From Phaeodactylibacter sp. (GTDB taxonomy: Bacteria; Bacteroidota; Bacteroidia; Chitinophagales; Saprospiraceae), in contig JAGFJD010000287.1 in NCBI GenBank assembly GCA_024102975.1, forward strand, positions 1 to 33,298: 33,298 nt of DNA, written 5' to 3'. The position numbers and the translations under genes are program-made. Below, piece by piece: positions 1 to 7,628 of the stretch. Within the stretch, counting starts at the first letter, position 1; every line of letters begins with the position of its first letter. The notes beneath the pieces are model-generated. The model saw only the letters and a program-made list of their open reading frames with translations. It did not search any database and was not told the origin of the DNA.

Positions 1-67
1 CAGCCGGGTAAACCCGTCTTTGTACCGCAGCCGGGTAAACCCGTCTTTGTACCGCAGCCGGGTAAAC
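1..67. repeat. 27-bp direct tandem repeat, 2.5 copies, cut by window edge
   Basis: Two identical 27-bp units (1-27 and 28-54) begin CAGCCGGGTAAACCCG and end TTTGTACCG. A third copy matches for its first 13 bases (55-67) and then diverges. The array may continue to the left of the window. Each unit holds a small CGGGT/ACCCG palindrome. No function can be assigned. Confidence 0.9.
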
Positions 68-428
68 TTCGGGTTGAAAAAGGCTGCTTAAAATTCCCAA
101 AAGCGGCCTTCAAATATGCTCTAGTGATTGGAAAAACAAGTACCTGAAAAGGCAAGGCCCAAGCCTTTTACCAAAGGCCCGGACCGTTTTGCTAATGCAA
201 GTTACAGCCCACTGGCCATAATTTTATCCGCCGCATAATAATTTTTTTTATCCGTTCGGGCAACGGTGAAAACGCGCAGCCGGGGCATCAGGAATTGCAG
301 GGGCTCTCTGATTGGCTTTGGGATAGAAATGAGCGCGGACCCCGGCCCTTTGGGTACGGGGCAGGCTCTCCAGGTCCGCGCTCCTGTACTCAAACCGACA
401 AAATTTAAAGTAAAGTAGTATTAGTGTA
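68..428. other. Gene-free stretch downstream of the M1 peptidase gene
   Basis: I see no convincing gene here. The short open frames across 202-420 have no recognisable protein features and overlap a hairpin. The stretch lies downstream of the minus-strand peptidase gene and contains the inverted repeat at 331-383. Confidence 0.6.
331..383 (-). terminator. Hairpin downstream of the M1 peptidase gene, possible terminator
   Basis: A perfect 11-bp inverted repeat pairs GAGCGCGGACC (331-341) with GGTCCGCGCTC (373-383); more G/C pairing is possible inside the loop. It lies 46 nt past the stop codon of the minus-strand peptidase. There is no proper U tail, so a plain intergenic palindrome or a stabilising 3' hairpin is equally possible. 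Confidence 0.45.
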
Positions 429-2267
429 CTAAAACGCCCACCTATTATTCCGCCTTTCCACATCCGGCAGCCACTCGTCCGGGTCAAGCTGGATAGACCG
501 GACGGGCCGGGCGGCCTGGTGGGTGAAAGAAAATGTGTTGCCCTGGTTCCAAATGTCCGCCGGCAGTTCCTTGCGTTCCGTCGATCCATCGGCCAGGGTA
601 AATTCCACCACTGCCGGCATGGGCATGCCCAACTTGTTGGTGAGCGTTATAAAGACAGTACCATCGTCCCGTTGGCGGGCGTTGGTGATCTCCTGGTCGA
701 GCCCTTCGTCCTGGTAGAACCAGCTTTGCCAGAACCAATCCAGTTCTTCCCCGGCGGCATTTTCCATGCAGTTGAAAAAGTCCTCCGGCCGGGGGTGCTT
801 GTACGCCCAGTTGCGGATGTACTGGCGGAAGGCGTAGTCGAAGCGCTCCGGCCCCAGCACGTATTCGCGCAGGACGAGCAAGGCAATGGCGGGCTTGAAA
901 TAGACGACATCGCTGAAGCCCTTGCTGATCTCGCGGGGCGGGCGGGTTACCGGTCCCAGGTCCGTGCCGATAAAGCGCTGGCGCATGGCTTTGTAATCGG
1001 AGACATAGGAGGCGTAATCCGCTCCCCGGAAAGCTTTGGCGGCGTAATACCCCATGAAGGTGACGAAGCCCTCGTCCATCCAGGCGTGCTGCCGCTCGTT
1101 GCTGCCCACGATCATGGGGAACCAGTTGTGAGCCACCTCATGGTCGAGGGTCACCCACAGGCCGTTGCCGCTGCGGTTGTATTCCGTGAAGTGGAGGGCA
1201 GGGTATTCCATGCCGCCGACCGTGCCGGCTACGTTGCAGAGGGTAGGGTAGGGGTATTCGAACCACTGTTCGGAGTAGTGTTCTACCGAGGCCTTGGCGT
1301 ATTCGGTGGCCCGATCCCAGCCGCTGAGGCTCTCGCGGGGGTAGAAGGATTGGACGAGGACGCGCTTGCCGCCGGGCAGCTTCGCCCCGCCGGCGTCCCA
1401 GATCAGGCCCTTGCCGCAGGCCCAGGCCACATCGCGGGCGTTTTCCAGGCGGAATTTCCAGATGCCGCGCTTGCCGCTGCCCACCGGAGCATTGCCCGCT
1501 TCGTCCGGGGTGACGATGAACAGGGTGCTGTCGCTCTGCCGGGCGGCTTCCAGCTTTTTGGCATAAGAACGAGGCAGCACCTCGCCGGGGTTGAGCAGCT
1601 TGCCCGAGCCGGCGACGACAAAGCCGTTGGGCACGTCGATGGTGTATTCGAAGTCGCCGTAATCGCAGTAGAACTCTCCGGGCCCGAGGTAAGGCAGGTT
1701 GTTCCAGCCCGTCACGTCGTCGAGTACCGCCATACGGGGATACCATTGAGCCACTTCGTACACCCAGCCGTCCTCCAGCCGGATGCGCCCCATGCGGTCG
1801 GCGCCCTCCTCCGGGACGGTGAAACTGTAATCGATGGCGATGCTGGCTTTGGCGCCGTTAGCCGCCAGCGGCGCCTTTAACCGAATCTGCATGCGGGTGT
1901 CAGTAATGGTATACGCTACAGGCAGCCCGTTGTAAAAAACGCCCCCTATTTCGAAGCCGTTGGTGATACTGCCTTCGTGCCGGGAGCCGGCGGGGTTGGC
2001 CAGTGCCCCCCGGGAACCGGCCTGGTATTTGTTCTGGTCAAGTTGTAACCAAAGGTATTCCAGCGGGTAAGGGCTGTTATTGGCGTAGTTGATGGTTACC
2101 TTGCCAATGACTTTGTGCAGGCTGGTGTCCAGCGTGGCGCTGATGTCATAATCGGCGCGGTTCTGCCAGTAGGCCGGCCCGGGCGTCCCAAGAGGGGAGC
2201 GGGTGGGCTGGGCGAAGGACTGAAATGCAAATAATAAAAGTAAGGGGCAAAGGAGTTTGAAATTCAT
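429..2267 (-). CDS. Secreted M1-family zinc metallopeptidase (aminopeptidase N-like)
   Basis: This 612-residue protein begins with a signal peptide (MNFKLLCPLLLLFAFQSFAQ), so it acts outside the cytoplasm. The M1 zinc site is complete: HEVAH at residues 376-380 and the third ligand E399 in WMDEG give HEXXH-X18-E. GGMEY at 351-355 matches the M1 exopeptidase (GxMEN) motif that recognises the free N-terminus. Residues about 35-240 form the N-terminal beta domain. The protein is shorter than full E. coli PepN and lacks a long C-terminal helical domain; no T9SS sorting domain is visible. It probably trims peptides in the periplasm or at the surface. It follows the gliding-domain gene on the same strand after 172 nt that include a strong hairpin, so co-transcription is doubtful. 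The family call is firm; the substrate is unknown. Confidence 0.93.
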   Translation of the reverse strand: MNFKLLCPLLLLFAFQSFAQPTRSPLGTPGPAYWQNRADYDISATLDTSLHKVIGKVTINYANNSPYPLEYLWLQLDQNKYQAGSRGALANPAGSRHEGSITNGFEIGGVFYNGLPVAYTITDTRMQIRLKAPLAANGAKASIAIDYSFTVPEEGADRMGRIRLEDGWVYEVAQWYPRMAVLDDVTGWNNLPYLGPGEFYCDYGDFEYTIDVPNGFVVAGSGKLLNPGEVLPRSYAKKLEAARQSDSTLFIVTPDEAGNAPVGSGKRGIWKFRLENARDVAWACGKGLIWDAGGAKLPGGKRVLVQSFYPRESLSGWDRATEYAKASVEHYSEQWFEYPYPTLCNVAGTVGGMEYPALHFTEYNRSGNGLWVTLDHEVAHNWFPMIVGSNERQHAWMDEGFVTFMGYYAAKAFRGADYASYVSDYKAMRQRFIGTDLGPVTRPPREISKGFSDVVYFKPAIALLVLREYVLGPERFDYAFRQYIRNWAYKHPRPEDFFNCMENAAGEELDWFWQSWFYQDEGLDQEITNARQRDDGTVFITLTNKLGMPMPAVVEFTLADGSTERKELPADIWNQGNTFSFTHQAARPVRSIQLDPDEWLPDVERRNNRWAF

Positions 2268-2375
2268 TTTGGTGCTATTGATGCCGGTGCGTAGCGGCTA
2301 TGGATGTGGGATGCGGCAAAGCGGAGGAGGCAATGCTCCGACTATTCGGCCGACGGGTGCAAAAGGGCTGGCGCC

Positions 2376-2433
2376 ACAAAGATTTGCCGCCTGCCGGGTG
2401 GGGTTCCCCGATGGGCAGGCGGGAAATCTTTGT
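2376..2433 (-). terminator. 20-bp-stem hairpin after the gliding-domain gene
   Basis: Arms 2376-2395 and 2414-2433 are complementary over 20 bp with one mismatch. The 18-nt loop holds a further GGGG-TT-CCCC stem (2400-2409), so nearly the whole 58 nt folds. It starts 6 nt beyond the minus-strand stop codon at 2440. The downstream side on the minus strand reads only TTTGT, so this is a strong hairpin with a weak U tract. A terminator or 3' stabiliser is likely. Confidence 0.6.
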
Positions 2434-2439
2434 AAAACC

Positions 2440-4125
2440 TCAGCGCAGCAGGGTTACGTCGCCGTTTTTCTCGCCGGGCATATCCCCCTGGTCGGTCTCC
2501 GAGATATACTGCAGGGTGTAGAAATAGACCTCGCTGGGCTGAGGCTCGTTGTTGAAGTTGCCGTCCCATCCCAGGGCGTCGGGGTCGGTTCCTTCGTAGA
2601 CCATTTCTCCCCAGCGGTTGTAGACGCGCAGGGTGTAGCTGCCGGCTTTGATGCGGCAGTTGCGGTCTACCGGCCCGAAAAAGTCATTGTGCGTATCGCC
2701 GTTGGGCGTGAAGGCGCTGGGCATCTCCAGCAGGCAGGGGCAGCCGGCGTCGGGTGCCAGGTCTACGAAGGTGGTGAATTCGGAGACGCAGGCGCCGAGG
2801 GTGATCTCCACGGTGGCCTCCAGGGGGATGTCGGCCTCTTCCACGATAAAGGTAGAATCCGTCGACCCGTCCTGCCAGAGATAGGTGGCGCCTTCTGTGC
2901 CCGGGGTAAAGGCGTTGAGCGTCACCGGGAAATCATCTTTGCAGGCGAGGGTGGAGTCGGGGAAGGGCGAATCGGCCAGTCCGATCACTTGCAGTTCTTT
3001 GGACAGGGTGTCGGCGCCGCAGTCGGTGGCGATGAGGGTGATGGTGTAGACGCCGGGGTTGTTGTAGACGTGGGTGGGATTGGCCTCGGTGGAGGTGTTG
3101 GCTTCGCCGGAGGCCGGGTCGCCGAAGTTCCACAGCAGGGAAGCGCCCAGGGTAGAGGTATTGGTAAAGCTGGTGGCCTCGCCGGCGCAGGCCGAGGTGA
3201 TGCCGAAATCGGCCTCGGCGGAGCAGCGGTTGGCGTAGGCAATGCCGTTGTTCAGGAAATAATCGGCGCCGATGGCCGGCTGGGAAACAATGGCGCCGTC
3301 GGCCAGTGAAACAGTATAAAGGCGGGCCGTGCCGTTCTCATCCCTGCCGGAGAAGGTATAGGACTGGCGGCTCTGGCTCAGGCTGTGGCTGTTGGCCCGG
3401 ATTTCCGTGGAGGCGATGGGGCCGGAGAGGGGGGTGAGCATGGCGGAAGCCGGGTCGAGGCGGGCAAATGTCGCCGGGCCCGTATCCAGCAGGCCGTAGA
3501 GCTGCCCGTCCCGGCAGTTGTATTTCATGTTTCTGAAGGAAATATCGTCTCCGATGTCGAGCCTGGTTAGCACTTCCCCGGTTTCGGTGCTCAGGGCGAA
3601 CAATTCCAGGCTCAGCGGCCCGGAGTTGATGAAAAACAGGCGGTTGCCGTAAGGGTCGAGGGTGAAGGTTGTGTTGTCGATAGCCGGGGGGGCGACGGGC
3701 GCGATGGCTGTCGCAGCCCCGCTCTCCGGGTCGATGGAAACCAGGGCATTCGTTCCGTCCACGGCGTAGAGCAGCCTGTCCTGGCAGTGGTAGGCCAGAA
3801 AGGAAGGCGAAAAGCTCAGGATGAAGGGGGGGGAGGCAATGCCGGTATTGAGGTCTACGGTTATCAATTGGGTGCCCTGGACTATGTCGGCAACTACGAG
3901 GAAGAGGCGGTCGCCTTCAGCATCCACGGCGACGGTGCCGGGCGCCAGGGCGCCGCTGAAGGCGGCCCCGGCGGAGATGGTGTTGCCGTCGGCGGTATTG
4001 GGGTCGAGGGTGGCCAGGCGGTTGTTGTCATCCAGGAAGTAGAGCTTGCCGATGTTCTGGGCGGATGCCCGGGGCAGGCTCAGCAGAAATAGAGATAGTA
4101 GCGTAAGCGTAAGGTTCCTTATCAT
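2440..4125 (-). CDS. Secreted PKD-domain protein with gliding-motility-associated (CHU_C) C-terminus
   Basis: The 561-residue protein has a signal peptide ending in SAQ at about residue 23. Residues 25-300 contain repeated short beta segments that look like a beta-propeller. Residues 304-382 form a PKD domain with the typical WNFGDPASG and HVYNNPGVYTITL motifs. An Ig-like stretch covers about 383-455. The last 100 residues, from AFTPNGDTHNDFFGP (471-485) through YNRWGEMVYEG, are the gliding-motility-associated C-terminal domain known as a T9SS (type B) secretion signal. The product is therefore expected on the cell surface or released, most likely as an adhesin-like or structural protein. A TAnnTTTG promoter element lies 27 nt upstream of the ATG. 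The exact role is unknown. Confidence 0.93.
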   Translation of the reverse strand: MIRNLTLTLLSLFLLSLPRASAQNIGKLYFLDDNNRLATLDPNTADGNTISAGAAFSGALAPGTVAVDAEGDRLFLVVADIVQGTQLITVDLNTGIASPPFILSFSPSFLAYHCQDRLLYAVDGTNALVSIDPESGAATAIAPVAPPAIDNTTFTLDPYGNRLFFINSGPLSLELFALSTETGEVLTRLDIGDDISFRNMKYNCRDGQLYGLLDTGPATFARLDPASAMLTPLSGPIASTEIRANSHSLSQSRQSYTFSGRDENGTARLYTVSLADGAIVSQPAIGADYFLNNGIAYANRCSAEADFGITSACAGEATSFTNTSTLGASLLWNFGDPASGEANTSTEANPTHVYNNPGVYTITLIATDCGADTLSKELQVIGLADSPFPDSTLACKDDFPVTLNAFTPGTEGATYLWQDGSTDSTFIVEEADIPLEATVEITLGACVSEFTTFVDLAPDAGCPCLLEMPSAFTPNGDTHNDFFGPVDRNCRIKAGSYTLRVYNRWGEMVYEGTDPDALGWDGNFNNEPQPSEVYFYTLQYISETDQGDMPGEKNGDVTLLR

Positions 4126-4151
4126 TGGGATATGCGTTTTTTTTTCGTTTG

Positions 4152-4159
4152 CAAATGTA
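4152..4159 (-). promoter_or_regulatory. Bacteroidota -7 element for the gliding-domain gene
   Basis: Read on the minus strand this is TACATTTG, matching the Bacteroidota -7 consensus TAnnTTTG, 26 nt before the start codon at 4125. I do not see a TTG at the usual distance upstream, so the -33 element is weak or absent. Confidence 0.5.
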
Positions 4160-4227
4160 AGGATAAAAAGGAAAGGGGCAGTCCTTAATGCAAACGAAGA
4201 AAAAGACGTATTGTTACCTGGGAGCCT

Positions 4228-4309
4228 GCTGTTCGCTGTTCGCGGTTTGCTGTTTGCTTGGCGGACCGGCTAATGCCAACCAGCGAACGCCGAATCCCGA
4301 ACACCGGCC
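4228..4309. repeat. Inverted pair of heptamer arrays (5 x 7 bp facing 5 x 7 bp)
   Basis: The left array, 4228-4262, reads as five consecutive 7-mers of the type GCTGTTC, ending in GCTTGGC. The right array, 4275-4309, has five 7-mers close to the reverse complement of the left ones (AGCGAAC, GCCGAAT, CCCGAAC). Together they make an imperfect hairpin with a 12-nt loop, 29 nt past the rpe stop codon. The strict 7-bp register with variable last bases resembles the short tandemly repeated repetitive (STRR) elements of cyanobacteria. Confidence 0.75.
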
Positions 4310-4337
4310 GCCGCCCAATATCTCCGATTTTGCTGCT

Positions 4338-5012
4338 TTACACGAACTTCATCATCTCCCCGCCGATCTCTTTGAATCGTCGGATAGTGTCTTTGGGGTC
4401 GTCCGCTTTGAAGATGGCGCTGCCGGCGACCAGCACGTCGGCGCCGGCCTGGAGGACTTTTTCGGCGTTGTGCAGGCCGATGCCGCCGTCCACCTCGATG
4501 CGGGCGGAGAGGTTGCGGACGGCCAGCCGGTCGCGGAGGCGCTGGATTTTGAGCAGGGTATTGTAGATAAATTTTTGGCCGCCGAAGCCGGGATTGACCG
4601 ACATGAGCAGGACGAGGCCGACCTCCTCCAGGATATCTTCCAGGAGGCTGACCGGGTTGTGGGGGTTGATGGACACGCCGGCGATGGCGCCTGTTTCCCG
4701 GATTTGCTGGACGGTGCGGTGCAGGTGGGGGCAGGCTTCGTAATGGACGGTGATCACGTCGGCGCCGGCTTCCCGGAACTGCCCGATGTACTTTTCCGGC
4801 TCCCGGATCATGAGGTGGACGTCGAGCGGTTTGGTGCACAGCCGGTTTGCGGCTTCGACCACCATTGGGCCGAAGGTGATGTTGGGGACGAAGCGGCCGT
4901 CCATCACGTCGAGGTGCAGCCAGTCGGCCTGGCTTTCATTGACCATCCGGATTTCTTCCGCGAGGCGGGTGAAATCGGCGGCGAGCAGGGAGGGGGCGAC
5001 TAAGTGCTTCAT
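4338..5012 (-). CDS. rpe: Ribulose-phosphate 3-epimerase
   Basis: The 224-residue protein has the full family length. It interconverts D-ribulose 5-phosphate and D-xylulose 5-phosphate in the pentose phosphate pathway. The TIM-barrel active site is intact: APSLLAAD at 6-13, metal ligands H33 and D35 in HLDVMDG, H66 in DVHLMI, and D175 in EVDGGI. M138 lies in the SVNPGFGGQKF loop (about 138-148), and the phosphate-binding VAGSAIF follows near the C-terminus. It is cytoplasmic. It is followed on the minus strand by the heptamer hairpin and then the gliding-domain gene, so it is probably its own transcription unit. The identification is secure. Confidence 0.97.
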   Translation of the reverse strand: MKHLVAPSLLAADFTRLAEEIRMVNESQADWLHLDVMDGRFVPNITFGPMVVEAANRLCTKPLDVHLMIREPEKYIGQFREAGADVITVHYEACPHLHRTVQQIRETGAIAGVSINPHNPVSLLEDILEEVGLVLLMSVNPGFGGQKFIYNTLLKIQRLRDRLAVRNLSARIEVDGGIGLHNAEKVLQAGADVLVAGSAIFKADDPKDTIRRFKEIGGEMMKFV

Positions 5013-5091
5013 TCGGGGGATTTGGGTTGAATGGTTATATTGTTATATTTGTTGGCAAGGGGGGCTTCCGGGCATGTTCCTGGCGGCAAAG

Positions 5092-5126
5092 ATAAAAAAA
5101 AACCGGCTCCATGTGTGGAGCCGGTT
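5092..5126 (-). terminator. Strong intrinsic terminator on the minus strand
   Basis: AACCGGCTCCA (5101-5111) pairs perfectly with TGGAGCCGGTT (5116-5126) around a 4-nt loop. On the minus strand the stem is followed by a run of nine or more T. It must end a minus-strand transcript that starts within 5127-6054, yet there is no protein gene on that strand there, which is the main argument for a small RNA. Confidence 0.85.
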
Positions 5127-5166
5127 TCCAAAAGAGCTTTGAGAGGCTATCTACATACCAAAAGGT

Positions 5167-5276
5167 GGGGGCATCCTTCGATGCCCCCGAAAGATTCATG
5201 AGATTATAATTGCATTCGTGGGATCACAACTGAAAAACCGCACAGCGGCTCGTGATGGATTATAATTTGTTAGTAG
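5167..5276 (-). ncRNA. Candidate small RNA unit A
   Basis: The unit contains, in plus orientation, a perfect hairpin (GGGGGCATC 5167-5175 with GATGCCCCC 5180-5188), the block TTCATGAGATTATAATTG (5195-5212) and the block AATTTGTTAGTAG (5264-5276). The same order, hairpin then both blocks, recurs in unit B. On the minus strand the unit runs into the terminator at 5092-5126. Between the blocks there is a small CCGC/GCGG hairpin followed by T5 on the minus strand. No protein frame fits. Transcription is inferred only from the terminators and the conservation. Confidence 0.3.
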
Positions 5277-5616
5277 CGGGCCGTATTTTGCCTGTTGGCG
5301 CGATTATGATTTGTTAGCTGTGCATGGCCTGTTGGCTTTACCTTTTTAGCACATTACAAAAGTCTATAACTCCCTGCACAATGTGAAGTACAATTAACGG
5401 CATTGCTGTATTCAAAGACAATGCGTTTATTTTGTAAATAACTGTTAGTCAATTTATTATGGTTGATGATAGGTTGGTTTTCTGGATTTTTTTTAAAAAA
5501 ATTATTTTTTTCCGGGGAATCGCCTGTTTTTTTCGGGCCGGGCCGCTTCGCCGGCGGGAGTCGGCCCGGGGAAAAGTTTTGGGGGCGGGTATGTAACCAA
5601 ACCGGAGCGGTGGCCG

Positions 5617-5657
5617 TAAAAAAGAAAAGAGTGCCGCAGATTTGCAAGCACTCTTTT
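5617..5657 (-). terminator. Second intrinsic terminator on the minus strand
   Basis: AAAAGAGTGC (5625-5634) pairs with GCACTCTTTT (5648-5657); the loop contains a small GCA/TGC pairing. On the minus strand the stem runs into a T-rich tail (TTTTCTTTTTT). It lies 8 nt past conserved block B and has no protein gene ahead of it on that strand. Confidence 0.75.
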
Positions 5658-5763
5658 CCAAGGTGTTCATGAGATAATAATTGTATCAGGCTGCCCGCTT
5701 TAAAATATTGGGCAGGTTTGCCGGGGGCTGCCCGGCAGTTTTCACAGGGCAATTTGTTAGTAG
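5658..5763 (-). ncRNA. Candidate small RNA unit B, diverged copy of unit A
   Basis: Block TTCATGAGATAATAATTG (5666-5683) matches its unit A counterpart at 17 of 18 positions, and AATTTGTTAGTAG (5751-5763) is identical to A. The DNA between the blocks differs and is rich in GGGCAG/CTGCCC pairings. The terminator at 5617-5657 follows directly on the minus strand. A third, weaker copy of the second block occurs at 5302-5320. Function is unknown. Confidence 0.3.
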
Positions 5764-6054
5764 TGGTTTCAGACAGCTGTTTTCTCTCTTTCAAAATATT
5801 GCTACAGATAGTTGCTAAAGCTGTCTTCGTTTCCGGGAATTACATTTTGCTAGTAACGAGTCGCAGTTTTTTGCTGCATAAATAGTGTTTCATCGTGATG
5901 ATGGTACAAATGTCGGATAAAAAAAAGGAGTTCATAAGTACATTTTTGTATATTTCTGCCTGAAAAAAATCAGTTGTTTCTGTTTAACGTTCTGGTTTTT
6001 AGTTTTTTGGATATAAGAAGAGGTTGAATTACTGGGATTTAATTATTAAAAGTC

Positions 6055-7512
6055 ATGTATCAAAGCCGTCTGGTAAAACACATTCGCGAACTTTCTCCCA
6101 AGGACAGAGAGCGCTTTTTGCAGTTTGCTCACTCTCCTTATTTCAACCAACACGAGAAGACTCAGGAGTTGCTTGCCCTGATCCTGGACCGGATTGACGG
6201 CCCGGAAAAAAAACTGGATAAGCCCGTGGTGTTCCGCGCGCTTTTCAAAGGGGAGCCCTACAACGAGCAGCAGCTGCACAATGTCATGTCTTACCTCAAG
6301 AAGCTGTACCACGACTTTCTGGCGTACGAGCATTTCGGGCAGAAGCGTTACAATAAGCGCCTGTATACCCTGCAGGCCGCGCTCGACAAGCACCAGTTCG
6401 ACCTGATGACCAACCGCAGCAAGCAATTGCAGAAGAAGCTCGGAGAGGATCCGGTGCACGACAGCGATTACTACTACACCAGTTACCACCTCAACAACAT
6501 GCTGGGCTATTATACCGGCCATTACTTCGACCGGTCTGAAACGGATACCTTCCAGCAGATGCTCGACAACCTGGACAAATACTACATCGTGGAGAAACTG
6601 CGCAACTGCTGCCACCTCACGGCCAACTCCATGATGATGAATACGTCGTACAATTTCCGGATACTGGACGAGTTGCTCGGCTACCTGGAAAGCCACTGGG
6701 AGGACTATGAAAACGACCCCACCATCGTGCTCTACTACAATGTGATCATGAGCATGAACGACAAGGACAACCCCCGCTACTACCAGCGCATGAAGCGGAT
6801 GCTGGCGGAAGACATGGAGTGCCTTTCGGCTGATGACGGGCGCGACCTGTACAGTTTTTCCTACAACTACTGCATCAGCATGATCAACGCCGGGCACAGC
6901 GCCTATCTGCGGGAGCTTTTCCAGCTGTACAAGCAGGGGCTGAAACAAGGCCTGGTCCTGGAAAAAGGCACTATTTCGGAGTGGGACTACAAGAACATCG
7001 CCACCCTCGGCTGCCGGCTCCAGGAGTTTGAATGGACTGAACAGTTCCTGCACGACTTCCGGGAAAACCTGCCGGCTCACCGGCAGGAGAACGCCTACAA
7101 TTACAACCTGGGCAACCTGTACTACAACAAGAAGATGTACAACGAGGCCCTGTCCGCCTTGCTTCTGGTACAGTTTACCGATGTTAAATACCACCTCAGC
7201 ACGACCTTCCTCCTCCTGCGCACTTATTACGCCCTGAAGGATACGGAAGCTTTGCTTTCCCTGATCGAAACTTTCCGCATCTACGTGATCCGCAACCGTA
7301 AGATGACGACGGAACAGAAGAGAGGCTATACCAACTTCCTCCGCTTCGCCAAGCGTTTGGTGCTGCTCAAACACCATGCGTCCACTTATTCCCGCAAAGC
7401 CCTGGACGAAGGGCTGGCCAAGCTGGCCCAGAAGGTGGAATCCACAGAAAATGTCATCAATAAATACTGGCTGCTGGATGAGTGCCGGGGAGAGGCGGTG
7501 AGCGTGTATTAA
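6055..7512 (+). CDS. Large helical (TPR-like) protein of unknown function, paralogue of the 14.5-kb gene
   Basis: The 485-residue protein has no signal peptide or membrane segment and looks almost entirely alpha-helical, with alternating short helices as in TPR-type solenoids. Landmarks are LSPKDRERFLQFAHSPYFNQ near the N-terminus, NYCISMINAGHSAYLRELFQ in the middle, and a tyrosine- and asparagine-rich segment (NYNLGNLYYNKKMYNEALSA). The gene at 14544-15956 encodes a clear paralogue: SPYFNQ/SPFFNQ, ELFQLYKQGL/ELYMLYQKGL and a shared conserved C-terminus. I know no named family for it. The start codon follows a long AT-rich spacer with no Shine-Dalgarno sequence. It may be a cytoplasmic scaffold; nothing here indicates an enzyme activity. 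Confidence 0.85.
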   Translation: MYQSRLVKHIRELSPKDRERFLQFAHSPYFNQHEKTQELLALILDRIDGPEKKLDKPVVFRALFKGEPYNEQQLHNVMSYLKKLYHDFLAYEHFGQKRYNKRLYTLQAALDKHQFDLMTNRSKQLQKKLGEDPVHDSDYYYTSYHLNNMLGYYTGHYFDRSETDTFQQMLDNLDKYYIVEKLRNCCHLTANSMMMNTSYNFRILDELLGYLESHWEDYENDPTIVLYYNVIMSMNDKDNPRYYQRMKRMLAEDMECLSADDGRDLYSFSYNYCISMINAGHSAYLRELFQLYKQGLKQGLVLEKGTISEWDYKNIATLGCRLQEFEWTEQFLHDFRENLPAHRQENAYNYNLGNLYYNKKMYNEALSALLLVQFTDVKYHLSTTFLLLRTYYALKDTEALLSLIETFRIYVIRNRKMTTEQKRGYTNFLRFAKRLVLLKHHASTYSRKALDEGLAKLAQKVESTENVINKYWLLDECRGEAVSVY

Positions 7513-7628
7513 CCGGCCTTTGACAGGTATAGCATCGCGCCTAGCCTTCCCCGATGAAAACGTAACTTTATGCCCTCCCCTTCATTATGGAAGCGTAGTT
7601 TCGAATATCCAACCAAACAACACGCTTT

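Larger units (their letters stand above)
5013..6054. other. 1-kb gene-free AT-rich spacer with hairpins and duplicated blocks
   Basis: This spacer separates the divergent rpe gene and the 485-residue gene. No open frame has protein-like composition; the longest (minus strand, 5354-5794) runs through a terminator and shows no domain. It contains a short octamer run (5033-5056), two minus-strand terminator hairpins, another tight hairpin, and two copies of a pair of conserved blocks listed separately. A further hairpin of GC-rich arms lies around 5541-5575. The most economical reading is non-coding RNA or regulatory DNA. Confidence 0.55.

Noticed and set aside
2257..3309. 350-codon plus-strand frame opposite the gliding-domain gene
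   Set aside because: Low-complexity glycine/valine composition, and the opposite strand encodes a clear PKD and CHU_C protein.
4188..5003. 271-codon plus-strand frame opposite rpe
   Set aside because: Shadow of rpe extending through the heptamer arrays; no domain.
5354..5794. 146-codon minus-strand frame in the 1-kb spacer
   Set aside because: It runs through a terminator hairpin with its T tail and shows no conserved protein feature; the conservation in this region is at the DNA/RNA level.
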